A stretch of 64,000 nt of DNA from Symbiodinium natans (Eukaryota; Sar; Dinophyceae; Suessiales; Symbiodiniaceae): assembly GCA_905221605.1 (NCBI GenBank), contig CAJNDS010000076.1, positions 21,001-85,000 of the forward strand, written 5' to 3'. Below the pieces are notes generated by a model. The model had not been told where the DNA came from. It made no database searches and saw only the letters and a program-made list of their open reading frames with translations. The translations under genes and the position numbers were made by a program. This document shows positions 54,512 to 64,000 of the stretch, piece by piece (positions within the stretch are counted from its first letter, which is position 1; each line of letters starts with the position of its first letter).

Positions 54512-54800
54512 GAGCTGAGCATGGGCTACTGCTACAAAGTCCCCGCGGAGGCCTGGCGGCAGCTCCGGGACGCGCGCTGGGAGAAGCTGCAAACAGCCGG
54601 CTTCTTTTCGTGCCTCGGCAGGGGGGGGGGGGATGTTTGCGGCTTCCCTGCTTTCTGTATGCGTAGAGGTGGCGCTGCATCGGCTGTCGGCCTTTACCAC
54701 CTGCAAGAACCGCCGGCCGAGGTGTTTCGGCGAATTCTCCCAGGGCGCAGAGGGGGCCGGTGGCCTCCTCGCCGCATTGGCGCGGTGCAGCCAGCTCCAG
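54512..54800 (+). CDS. LRR cassette 2, unit 2 (exon A 54512-54609, exon B 54722-54800)
   Basis: 98 + 79 nt. Variable codons S, G, Y, Y, K; second-repeat codons Gly and Phe-Ser. Exon B acceptor is GGCCGAG rather than GGCCCAG. Exon B has Gly-Glu-Phe-Ser after Cys-Phe. Confidence 0.7.
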
Positions 54801-55139
54801 GACACACGCTGAGCAAAGGGAGGTCCAAGGTCCTGATGGCATAATGCCCTGCATGCCCAGACTCTAAAACACATCAGCTCTAGGGTCCCGAAAGGGCCCT
54901 CTTCCCTGTTCTAAAGGAGCTCGCGGAGTGCAAGTTCGAAACAAAAATTGATAATCCTAGGTTGTTTTTGAAGGAGAGACCAGAGGGTACTTCCCAAAAA
55001 CTTAGTGATACTGCTGGATGTCTCTCGGGCCTATGGCGATCCTATAGTGCAAGGAAACTCGGGGGTTGGAATGAGCGACATCTAATGCGACGATCTAAAG
55101 CCCGGCCACCTATAGAATCGCAGCTCGCATCGTGATGAA

Positions 55140-55622
55140 GATCCTAAAACCCTAAAACCCTAAAACCCTAAAACCCTAAAACCCTAAAACCCTAAAAACC
55201 CTAAAACCCTAAAACCCTAAAACCCTAAAACCTTAAAACCCTAAAACCCTAAAACCCTAAAACCCCAAAAACCTAAAACCCTAAAACCCTAAAACCCTAA
55301 ACCCTAAAACCCTAAAACCCTCAAACCCTCAAACCCTCAAACCCTCAAACCCTCAAACCCTCAAACCCTCAAACCCTCAAACCCTAAAACCCTAAACCCC
55401 TAAAACCCTAAAACCCTAAAACCCTAAAACCCTAAGACCCTAAAACCCTAAAACCCCAAAACCCCAAAACCCCAAAACCCTAAAACCCCAAAACCCCAAA
55501 ACCCTAAAACCCTAAGACCCTAAGACCCTAAGACCCTAAAACCCTAAAACCCTAAAGCCCTAAAACTCTAAAACCCTAAAACCCTAAAACCTTAAAACCC
55601 TAAACCCTAGAACCCTGAGCCG
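55140..55622. repeat. Long interstitial telomere-type array with homogenised variants
   Basis: About 480 nt of CCCTAAAA, with blocks of CCCTCAAA (55,318-55,385), CCCCAAAA (55,452-55,500) and CCCTAAGA variants. It is the longest such array in the window. Confidence 0.95.
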
Positions 55623-56221
55623 GAGGTTGAAGAATTCCTGTGACATGCTTATAGTACGTTTAGGGTCTAGGGTTGAGAGTTTCGGTTTTAAGAGGCTATA
55701 CGGTTACGGGGTTATAGGGTTCTGGGGCTATAGGGCGAGTTAGGGGTATAGCGGTCATTTTTTATGGTATCGGAATCAATCGGAGCGTCGTTTTGAGACG
55801 AAACCTGCTCTCTGTAGAGGTTGGTGGGCCCCTCAACCCTCAACCCTCAGCACGAATCCCTTGAACCATCCACGGTGGCGCACCTCGTCTGCAACCTGCA
55901 TTAACTCCCAAGCTCGGCTACAACGCTTTGTGGATTCAGCCTGGGCACCCTAAAAGCTCTTCTCACAGAACTCCCTCCAGGCTTTGCAGGCCTTTGGGGC
56001 GATGGAGGGGGCTTCACCCTCGGCTTTTTTGGAGGGTTTGATGGTTTCTTCATCATGGGGCCGCTACGCGTTTAAGCCTTCTGTAGTAGAACCTTTTCGA
56101 CCCGCCTTTGCCCCCAAAAAACGAGCCCTCGCCGACTCAGAGCGCCACCCCCGAGACGAGACCTGCGCGACCCATTCCCCCCCGGCATGCACCTCCGTGG
56201 GGCACCCGGGAAACCCGCCAG

Positions 56222-56500
56222 GAGCTGCACATGCGCGACAGCAACAAAGTCTTCGCGGAGGCTTGGCGGCAGCTCCGGGACGCGCGCTGGGAGAAGCTGC
56301 AAACAGCCCGCTTCTCTTCGTTCCTCGGAAGGGAGGGGGGGATGTTGTCGGCTTCCCTGCTTTCTGTATGCGTAGAGGTGGCGCCGCAGGCCTTTACCAC
56401 CTGGAAGAACCGCCGCCTCAGGTGTTTCGGCGCAGACTCCCGGGGCGCAGAGGGGGCCGGCGGCCTCCTCTCCGCGTTGGCACGGTGCAGCCAGCTCCAG
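56222..56500 (+). CDS. LRR cassette 3, unit 2 (exon A 56222-56319, exon B 56422-56500)
   Basis: 98 + 79 nt. The most diverged cassette: the repeat Cys is Ser, Pro of PAEAW is Phe, variable codons H, R, D, N, K, and the internal donor reads GTTCCTCGG. Its intron lacks part of the usual sequence. Confidence 0.65.
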
Positions 56501-56807
56501 GACACACATGGACACACGCGAGCAAAGGGAGGTCCAAGGTCCTGATGACATAATGCCTTGCATGCCCAGACTCTAAAACATATCAGCTCTAGGGTCCCGA
56601 AAGGGCCCTGCTTTAAAGGAGCTCGCGGATTGCAAGTTTTAAGAGGGAGAGATCAGACGAGGGTGCTTCCAGAATCTTATAGTGATACTGCTGGATGTCT
56701 CTCGGGCCTACAGTGCAAGGAAACTCGGGGCTGTAATGAGCGACATCTAGTGCGACGATCTAAAGCCCGGCCCCCTATAGAATCGCAGCTCGCATCGTTA
56801 TGAAGAT

Positions 56808-56922
56808 CCTAAACCCTCAAACCCTCAAACCCTAAAACCCTAAAACCCTGAAACCCTAAACCCCTAAAACCGTAAGCCCTAAAACCGTAAACCCTAAAAC
56901 CCTAACCCTAAAACCCTGAGCC
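56808..56922. repeat. Interstitial telomere-type array
   Basis: CCCTAAA, CCCTCAAA and CCGTAAA variants in the third inter-cassette intron of unit 2. Confidence 0.85.
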
Positions 56923-57576
56923 GGGGGTTGAAGAAGTTCCTGTGACATGCAACTGCTCTAGGACCCCGGTTGAGAGTTTTGGTTTCTAGGTTTAGGGTTT
57001 ATAGTGTTTAGGGTTTAGGGTTGAGAGTTTTGGTTTATCTGGCTATACGATTACGTGGGTTATAGGGTTCTGGGGCTATAGGGCGAGTTAGGGGTATAGC
57101 GGTCATTTTTTATGGTATCGGAATCAATCGGAGCGTCGTTTTGAGACGAAACCTGCTCTCTGTAGAGGTTGGTGGGCCCCTCAACCCTCAACCCTCAACC
57201 CTCAGCACGAATCCCTTGAACCATCCACGGTGGCGCACCTCGTCTGCAACCTGCATTAACTCCCAAGCTCGGCTACAACGCTTTGTGGATTCAGCCTGGG
57301 CACCCTAAAAGCTCTTCTCACAGAACTCCTCCAGGCTTTTCAGGCCTTCGGGGCGATGGAGGGGGCTTCACCCTCGGCTTTTTTGGAGGGTTTGATGGTT
57401 TCTTCATCATGGGGCCGCTACGTTTTTAAGCCTTCTGTAGTAGAACCTTTTCGACCCGCCTTTGCCCCTCAAAACTAGAGCCCTCGCCGACTCAGAGCGC
57501 CACCCCCGAGACGAGACCTGCGCGACCCATTCCCCCCCGGCATGCACCTCCGTGGGGCACCCGGGAAACCCGCCAG

Positions 57577-57878
57577 GAGCTGGACATGCAGTTCTGCGAG
57601 AAAGTCCCCGCGGAGGCCTGGCGGCAGCTCCGGGACGCGCGCTGGGAGAAGCTGAAGACGGCCGACTTCTATCAGTGCCTCGGAAGGAGGGCGCGGACTT
57701 TTCGGCTTCCCTGCTTTCTGTATGCGTAGAGGTGGCGCCGCGTCGGCTGTCCCCCCTCCACAATGGGGCGTTTCCCACCTGGAAGAACCGCCGGCCCAGG
57801 TGTTTCGGCGAAGACTCCCAGGGCGCAGAGGGGGCCGATATGCTCCTCGCCGCGTTGGCGCGGTGCAGCGAGCTGCAG
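57577..57878 (+). CDS. LRR cassette 4, unit 2 (exon A 57577-57674, exon B 57800-57878)
   Basis: 98 + 79 nt. Variable codons D, Q, F, E, K. Exon B ends GAGCTGCAG before GACACAATC. Its exon B is very close to that of unit 1 cassette 5, and the downstream sequences also match, so these two are positional counterparts. Confidence 0.7.
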
Positions 57879-58318
57879 GACACAATCACGGCAAAGGTCT
57901 TGTTCAGGCCTTTGGATTCAGACTCGGCCCTTAACGCGACTTGCGCCGATCAGGCCCTTTAGCGGCTTAAGCGGGGCACACAGAGGACCGTTTTCCATTT
58001 TGGCAATGGAACACTATAGCACGTTCATGACGAAGTCGAGGCACTGCAGCACCGCCAATCTTCACTTAATACGGAAGATCTCCTCGAACCTTGACTGGTA
58101 AAAGAAACTCAATTCCAAATGAGACCTTCCGTAGTTGAGCCCGTTTCGAGTTAAGGGGCTTTGAGGCGATGAGTTGTGGTCCGCTTGTTGTCATGGTGTG
58201 TGGGGGTGCCCTCTTCGAGCCGTTTCGTATATAAGCACCTCCCAGTCCCTTGGAACCCGGGGGCCGCTGCGCCGCTGAGCGGAGTTTGGCAGAGCTTCTC
58301 GCTTTCTTTTGTCGCCAG

Positions 58319-58441
58319 GAGCTCGACATGGGTTATTGCGACCGCATCCCTGCCGAAGCGTGGGAGCAGCTGAGCGACGGCGTGTGGCCAGCTCTTCGAA
58401 GACACAGGGGCGTCCCAGAGAGACTTTTCCGGCGTGCGTGA
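58319..58441 (+). CDS. LRR gene terminal exon, unit 2
   Basis: Counterpart of 17,075-17,200: GAG CTC GAC ATG, IPAEAWEQLSDGVWPAL, TGA. Differences cluster at the outward-facing codons and in the last few residues. Confidence 0.65.
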   Translation, partial: ELDMGYCDRIPAEAWEQLSDGVWPALRRHRGVPERLFRRA

Positions 58442-58741
58442 AGTGGCAGCGCTGCCCCTGCAAAGCCTGCTTGAGTCGGGCCTGGCATATGTCATCTATA
58501 GGTGGAGCACAGGTACTTGCGCTTACCAAGATCGAACTCAAGCATGGTTGCATGATTCCCGACATGGAACGGAGCTTGGTCTTTTGTAGGCGTTCGGTTT
58601 CAGGTTGATTCGAGTTGAAGTTCGAGTGCGCGTAGGTTTCACGTGCTTCATCTCGACTCGGGATTGCTGGACTTTTAGGACTATACGCAGGGACTACGGT
58701 CGAGCTTGACAGAATGTGAGTCGTGGCAGCTGTGATTCCAC

Positions 58742-58925
58742 ATGCGGACCTGCGCAGACCTTGGATATCAGACCCTGCAAGAAAAGCAGGGCACGTTTCG
58801 TCAGGCCTCGTGTTGTACAAAGGAATGGCCGGACTGCAAAGCAGCTGCCAAAAAAGGCAGGGCGTGCGCAAGGTTCTCCAAACAACTTGCTGACCACACA
58901 GCCACAGCATCCCGTACATCAGTAG
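58742..58925 (+). pseudogene. Cys-rich tail exon, unit 2, probably broken
   Basis: Reads RTCADLGYQTLQEKQGTF and the Cys cluster as in 17,431-17,785. The acceptor CCACAG is changed to CCACAT, which by chance makes an ATG, and the 3' part is replaced at about 58,947 by sequence that lies at 23,226 in unit 1. The original C-terminus is lost. Confidence 0.5.
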
Positions 58926-58946
58926 CAAAGCACAATGCCAGCCCGC

Positions 58947-60927
58947 AGCTTACAAGGTTGGAGCTGTGTGCCATGTGTATAATCAGTTTGAACCGATCAA
59001 AGCACCATCACTATCGGTTTGTGAGCTTCATGCACAGAGCAGGAGGCACGATCGTCTGCCTGCCTGGTGGCTTAAAGCGCCCAACAGAAGTCGCCGGTGA
59101 TTCTAGGATACAGACTTTGCCTGCTCAAACTATCCTTTTGTTGCAGTGATCCACCACCATCGCGGATGATTCGATCTGTGGCTTGCTAGGCATTCTCGGG
59201 CGTACTTCAGTGTGAAGGTGCTATGTGCAGCGCATCCGCATTGGCTCTTTGTGATTCTAGGGCACGGATCATGCACCCATGAGCAGATTTCCGGAAGCCG
59301 AACATTAAAGCTTCAACTCCACATGCAGCCCACGCCCCATGCGGATCAGCCCTTTTCTTTCCAACGATTCCTGAAACCATGTGCTTGAGCTTCAAGCTTC
59401 AGAGGATCATGCTCGATGTTGCCTTGGCATGTTGAATGTACAACGGGCTAGACTCTGTTGCGGCTGCTGTTCTGTTCAGGCCTAGACCCTCACACATTCC
59501 CACTTGTTTGCTTGCTTCTTTGCATCAGCCCGTTTTGTGTTCAGCGTGGTTTCAAGACATGGGAGCCTCAGCTGACGCAAGGGCCCTCAGCCATGTCCAA
59601 CGCCGCCAACGCCGCCAACGCCTGGAGAGGCTCGGAGCGAGATTTTTCTAAAGCTCTTCCAGCAGGTCGTCTAAGCTGCAAGTGTGCAAATGGGCGCATG
59701 GTTGGCAAAGCGTCTGCAATGTCTGCACTCTCTGGCGCCAGGCCGATGCCTCCAGGCTGCGCGGGGGCCATCGGGGCCACGGGCCTCGCAGAGGGTTGCA
59801 GCATGTATCACTCAACGCACGTCCCTTTGGCCATTAAGTCGCGCATTGACTTTTCTGACGTTATCGCATGCGCAGCCTGTGCATGCCCACCGGGTTGTGA
59901 CATGTAGCGGGCTTAGGCCAGGCAGGAGGTTCTCTGAATTCGCCGCAGTCGGAGGAGCCGGAGCACAGCCAAAAGAGAGCTTGTGCGTGCGTGCGATCGG
60001 GCATGTTACCTTGGTCGAACGCTGAGAGCGCTGAACAAGGTGAGGTTGAACGAGGTGCTTCAGAGGCAAAAGCAAACGATGGCCATTCCCTGCATAACCT
60101 ATATGGTATCAGTATCAAGGGCCAGGTGCCCAAGATTTCCAGTCTAGCAGCTAGCTAGGTAGTTGCTGCGTAACCTGCAGGGGATCTGTGGCAGTATCTT
60201 CAAGGAGACACCCTGAAGATCTTGCATATTCGTCCAAGCTCCGATGCACCAATTCCAGTATCGACCCAACCGTGCAAAAAGACACTCAGTCATGGTGAGA
60301 TTGCAAAGCAGGGTCCGACATGGGTTTGGAAAGTCCCTTTTGGACACTGTCCTTTTGGACACTGACATCTGTTATTGCGACTTGAAGTCTCGAGATGGTG
60401 AGTGCAGAGAGCAGACAGACCCGACTGGCTCATGGGCCAAGGCTCTGAAGGTTTGCCCTCTGTTGCATTTGGCTCCTTGCCGCTTTTTTTGTTTTGCTTG
60501 TGCATTGGCGCCAGAATCGCAGAATGAAATGGTGTTTTTTATGTCTCGGACCGCTGCGTGTGCCCCGCTGCCCCAATGCGATGCCGGCGGACCAGCCCCC
60601 TTGGCTCTAGCAAAAGACAGCAGAAGCCTGGGCCGCTCAGGAAGTCTCGGCCCACTCCTCACACCTCATTCCCACTCACACACTCAGCACCCAAGGCCTT
60701 TGCAGGTGGAGGTCGATAGAGTCTGATACAGGATGCATGAGGGATGATGAGCAGTCGCTGCAGTATGCGCAGAGCCCGAAGCCCCAACTGATGAACCTGA
60801 TTAGCCTCACCGAAGAATCTTGCAGTGCGAGCTTCGACTATGTTAGTTCCGGCGCTGCTTTGTGTCTGAGGACCAGGGCTTTTGCAAGTCCTGCGCCCGG
60901 CCATGGCCCTTTCATGGTGACCCCGAG
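58947..60927. other. Conserved tail of unit 2
   Basis: Joins the counterparts of 23,215-23,670 and 24,915-26,470. A possible exon at 59,545-59,645 matches 25,117-25,221. No other gene recognised. Confidence 0.5.
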
Positions 60928-61675
60928 CGCCTCCGCACCGACCGTGCAAGACCCTCCCGCGCTGGCGCTTCGGAGGGCCGAGGCTGGCGGAGTGCACGGG
61001 AGCTCAGGCTGCCACTTGTTTACATTGGTAAGATGATGTAGAGGCGTGTCATGGTGTAGAGTAAGAAGATGCCTCCGAAGTTCAAGAAGCCATGAGTGCC
61101 TGGGCCCAGCCAAGCTCTGGGACCAGGCAGAGAATGCTTCGACCGGCGCTTCCGAAGCCGATGCCGAGGCAGGGGGTACTTCGGGGAAGCAGCAAGACCT
61201 TGTCCTGGCAGGTTCCCTTTTTCCAAATGCAAAGAATCAGGGGACCCATTTCTCTTACTTCGTAGTACTTGCCTTGGGACTGAAAGAAAGTCAGACCCCT
61301 GGAGCCTTAATGGAAAGAGCTCGGGCAGCCGAAAGTCGAAAGTGTCAGCGGGTTGCAAGCTTTTACTGTGTGTCATCACATTGGCGCCCGCGTGAGCCCA
61401 CTGGTCCAGCCTTAGGCTTCCAGGCGAGTGCCACAAAGCCCCACGAGCCAGTCATGCAGCAGACATGTGCACACAGTCGTTGACCGCGGGGTCCCTAGGA
61501 TCGTGGCCTCTTTCCAGCCAAGCAGGCCCCCATAGTACAGTACAGGTACTTGGACTCGTTTCCCTTGTTGCCTGGAAGCCTGAGGTCTTATACTATGTAT
61601 GCACTTGCCGGGTCTTGCTAGCATGAGATCAACTGCCCACGGACCTAAGACTTGCTTCGTCCTTTGCATTGCCAG

Positions 61676-62111
61676 GACGGAGTGCCTCCCATCGAGAAGG
61701 TCCCGATCCCCTCCATCGCAGTGGGCAAGCCCATCCGCGTCTGCACGTCTTGCCCGTCAGAGCTTTACAACCACGTCGAGGCTTTGTGCAGCGAGCTGGA
61801 TATCAGGAGGGCCTTTGGTAGAAAGGGCGACTTCATGGAGGACACAGAAGGCGAAGACTGGTTCGGCCATTGGCAGAACAGAGTGCTGCAGGCTCTGGAC
61901 GACTTTCTCCAGACGAAGCAAGAAGGTGCCATCTCGATCCAGAGCTTAATGATCACCGACGGCGACAATCCAAATTGCAAGAGGGAGCAGGAGAACATGG
62001 GGAAGTTAGCGGAAGCGCTTCAGTCTGAGCGCGGGACATCGTCGAGCTTCGACGTTATTCCTAGGCTGCTGTGCGTGCAAGACTTGGAAACGGAGGTTTG
62101 CACCATGACCG
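61676..62111 (+). CDS. Helicase-gene exon h1, unit 3
   Basis: Third copy, same CATTGCCAG acceptor and GTCAG donor. The 5' half is almost identical to unit 2, whereas the 3' quarter (QENMGKLAEALQ) is closer to unit 1, a sign of gene conversion between copies. Confidence 0.65.
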
Positions 62112-62378
62112 GTCAGTTTTTTTGTTTGCGTTGATGCCAAAACCGAAACCCCGAAGCGGTGGGGACTCAACATTCAAACGGTCGATGCTTCCTGTCCCAA
62201 AATGATGCCCAGGTAGGTTGCCGAGACAGGACGGGCGTGTTCAAATCAGCCTGAGTCAGGGCTGAGTGCAGACATGTTTGGACCTAAAGTGCAGGCAACA
62301 ACGTGAAATAGTTGTCTTGCCTGCCCTCGTGGTCGCGACGCGATAAGGTTCGGGTATGGTTGGGCCTGCTCATGCGAG

Positions 62379-62480
62379 GAGCACGATGTCCGATGTAAGT
62401 ACGAGCAATTCCTCGACTCGGGCAAGCACAAAGATGCCTGGTCCTTCTACCTGATGACCATGGCACTGAAGGACCCTGAC
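62379..62480 (+). CDS. Helicase-gene exon h2, unit 3
   Basis: Keeps SGKHKDAWSFYL. A local change creates GTAAGT at 62,395-62,400 inside the exon, a possible new donor that would truncate it. Confidence 0.45.
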
Positions 62481-62706
62481 ACATCGAAGGGCTTATTTAC
62501 TTGTTTTATCTTTTGCGCGCCTTCTTTGCACCCATAAACACTCCTACCCGAGAAGCGGCACTGAGCGGTATGGGGAGGCAAGAGTTGCTGCGCTGGCTTA
62601 TATAGGAGATCCTGTGTTGCAAGGGCACTATCCATTCACATAGCCCTTGCTCGGGTCTTGGGTGGCCTCCTGGGAACACCTCAAAAAGGCTTATTTACTT
62701 TCACAG

Positions 62707-62741
62707 GAACTGGAAGCAATTGCTTGCGGATGCTAAACAAC
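62707..62741 (+). CDS. Helicase-gene micro-exon h3, unit 3
   Basis: 35 nt between TTTCACAG and GTGTTTC, reading NWKQLLADAKQ; counterpart of 3,695-3,728. Confidence 0.35.
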
Positions 62742-63035
62742 GTGTTTCTGTGTGTGTGTGTGTTGCACTTATATGCATGTGGTCGCCACATCCCCTCCAA
62801 AGATCACACATCCCCTCCAAGCATCCTTGCTGCTGCTATATCCTATGCAGTCCTACGCAATGAACGCCAAAAACCGGCATTCAACTGCAATTGTTTCAGT
62901 AGTTTTCTTGCCGGTGGAAGTTGTGATGGCCACAAAAGTATTGCAGCGGTTATGAAGGCCAAGGGCCATTGACAGCTTTGTTTTCAACGAGTCTTTGGGG
63001 CAGGGGTTGCGCCATGTTTTGACTCTGCTTGGAAG

Positions 63036-63561
63036 GCGCAAGCTGGATCACCGCCAGGTCCGTCGGCGCAGTCTTTGATAGATCGAGGTGCCATGGTTGG
63101 GTCTGCATTGTTATCCGGGAGCAGAGCTGAAGGGCTGAGTGGCTGTGACGATGTTGCTTTCTGCGAGCGAGTTGATCGACTCATCGACTGCTTTGCTTTG
63201 TCGAAAGAAATCAAGAAGATTGTCACGAGATGGAAGATTCCGATTCGGTTCGACCCACAGAGCCTGATCGTTTGGAAGGCAGTGGAGTGGGGTTTCGACG
63301 TGAAGTCGGAACGAGGCTTCGCCCGATGCCTTCGAGATGTCGCAGGTATCAGCATTGGGGTGACGGCTGGCAACAGCAAAGGCCATCTCCTTCTGCAGGT
63401 CTTCACAAGGTGGCACAGTGTCCACGACATCGCCACTTCGGGGCAGAGACTGGAGGAACTGCGGTGGATCAGAGGAGAAGCGTGCAAGGCAAAGTTGCCT
63501 CAAGACCTTCTTCAAGAAGTGCAGGCGGAGATAGACGAGGAGGAGAAACTGCAGAAGGCCG
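63036..63561 (+). CDS. Helicase-gene exon h4, unit 3, diverged
   Basis: Keeps FCERVDRLIDC, RWKIPIRFDPQS and the Glu/Lys-rich end but differs at roughly half of the other residues from units 1 and 2. After GGCCG the sequence continues GAGGATG instead of GT, so the donor is missing or GA-type. The frame stays open to 63,638. Confidence 0.55.
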
Positions 63562-63639
63562 GAGGATGCTTCAACTTTGCTGTGCACACATGTGGCCAAG
63601 CAATTGGAGTGCCGTTCCCGCCTGTTTGTGTGTGGTAGC

Positions 63640-64000
63640 TCCGTTTCTGATAGTCTTCGATTTGTCAGGGGTTCTCTCCAGGTCCATCCTACCCAATCAG
63701 CATGCCCAGAAGACAAACAGACGCAGATGGTAAGTACAGCCAGCATACTCTCAGACACTAAGTGCTCCAGACCCCAAAAGCCATGCCGTTCCCTCCCACA
63801 CACAGTTCATCGCTCCGCACTTGACCGATTTCGGTTGGGCATGGTTGTTGCGCTTCTCGGAGTGAGAACGGGGAAAAGCCGGGGAAGTGTTTCGAAAAGT
63901 CATGTTTCTTCTCCTGCTTGGCTTTGGTTGAATGGAAAGAGGGCTCTGCCCGCAGCATGGTTTCGGGTATGGATGCAGACAGTTCTGAATGCGACTGCAG
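63640..64000. other. Window end, no gene recognised
   Basis: Intron sequence of the unit 3 helicase gene by position; no similarity by eye to the h5 exon. Confidence 0.3.

Larger units (their letters stand above)
60928..64000. repeat. Segmental duplication, unit 3 (cut by window end)
   Basis: Repeats the start of units 1 and 2, with recognisable first, second, third and fourth helicase-gene exons. The first exon is almost identical to unit 2, whereas the fourth is strongly diverged, so the copy is mosaic. The helicase core itself would lie beyond the window. Confidence 0.8.

Overview
The window reads as nuclear DNA of a dinoflagellate, most likely Symbiodiniaceae-like (inference, moderate confidence). 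Evidence seen: single-strand gene content broken into short exons; plant-type telomere repeats (CCCTAAA/TTTAGGG) scattered internally at about a dozen sites; exons bounded by AG|G acceptors with GT, GC and probably GA donors; a decayed Ty1/copia-type Gag and protease of the kind common in dinoflagellates; and Cys-containing leucine-rich repeats. No bacterial operon, CRISPR, rRNA or tRNA was recognised. All exon limits were read by eye from copy-to-copy conservation.

Layout. The window is built from three tandem copies of one large segment. Unit 1 runs about 1.79-26.47 kb, unit 2 about 26.47-60.93 kb, and unit 3 from about 60.93 kb past the window end. Each complete unit holds (a) a multi-exon gene for a superfamily 1 helicase-like protein (2.8-8.9 kb; 27.2-37.2 kb; first exons again at 61.7-63.6 kb); (b) a leucine-rich-repeat (LRR) gene made of repeated two-exon cassettes (10.2-17.2 kb with five cassettes; 38.8-58.4 kb with four); and (c) a tail with a Cys-rich exon and conserved non-coding blocks (17.4-26.4 kb; 58.7-60.9 kb). 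In unit 1 the tail also contains a pentameric ligand-gated ion channel gene (about 22.0-23.1 kb), absent from the unit 2 tail.

Unit 2 is longer because of insertions: a 2.9 kb element with terminal inverted repeats in a helicase-gene intron (28.12-30.98 kb), a ~0.4 kb element at 35.96 kb, a poly-G/CAG block at 37.3-37.9 kb, and a 13.8 kb patchwork of satellites, GA-rich DNA and a retroelement fragment (40.07-53.86 kb) lying inside a telomere-repeat array of the LRR gene.

Most notable: the nine LRR cassettes keep exactly 98 nt + 79 nt of exon and are nearly invariant over their scaffold codons. Multi-base, amino-acid-changing differences concentrate in the codons predicted to face outward on the LRR beta-strands. 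Each cassette is a phase 0-0, 59-codon module separated by introns rich in telomere-type repeats. This looks like a modular, recombination-prone recognition-protein locus, reminiscent in logic of variable lymphocyte receptors.
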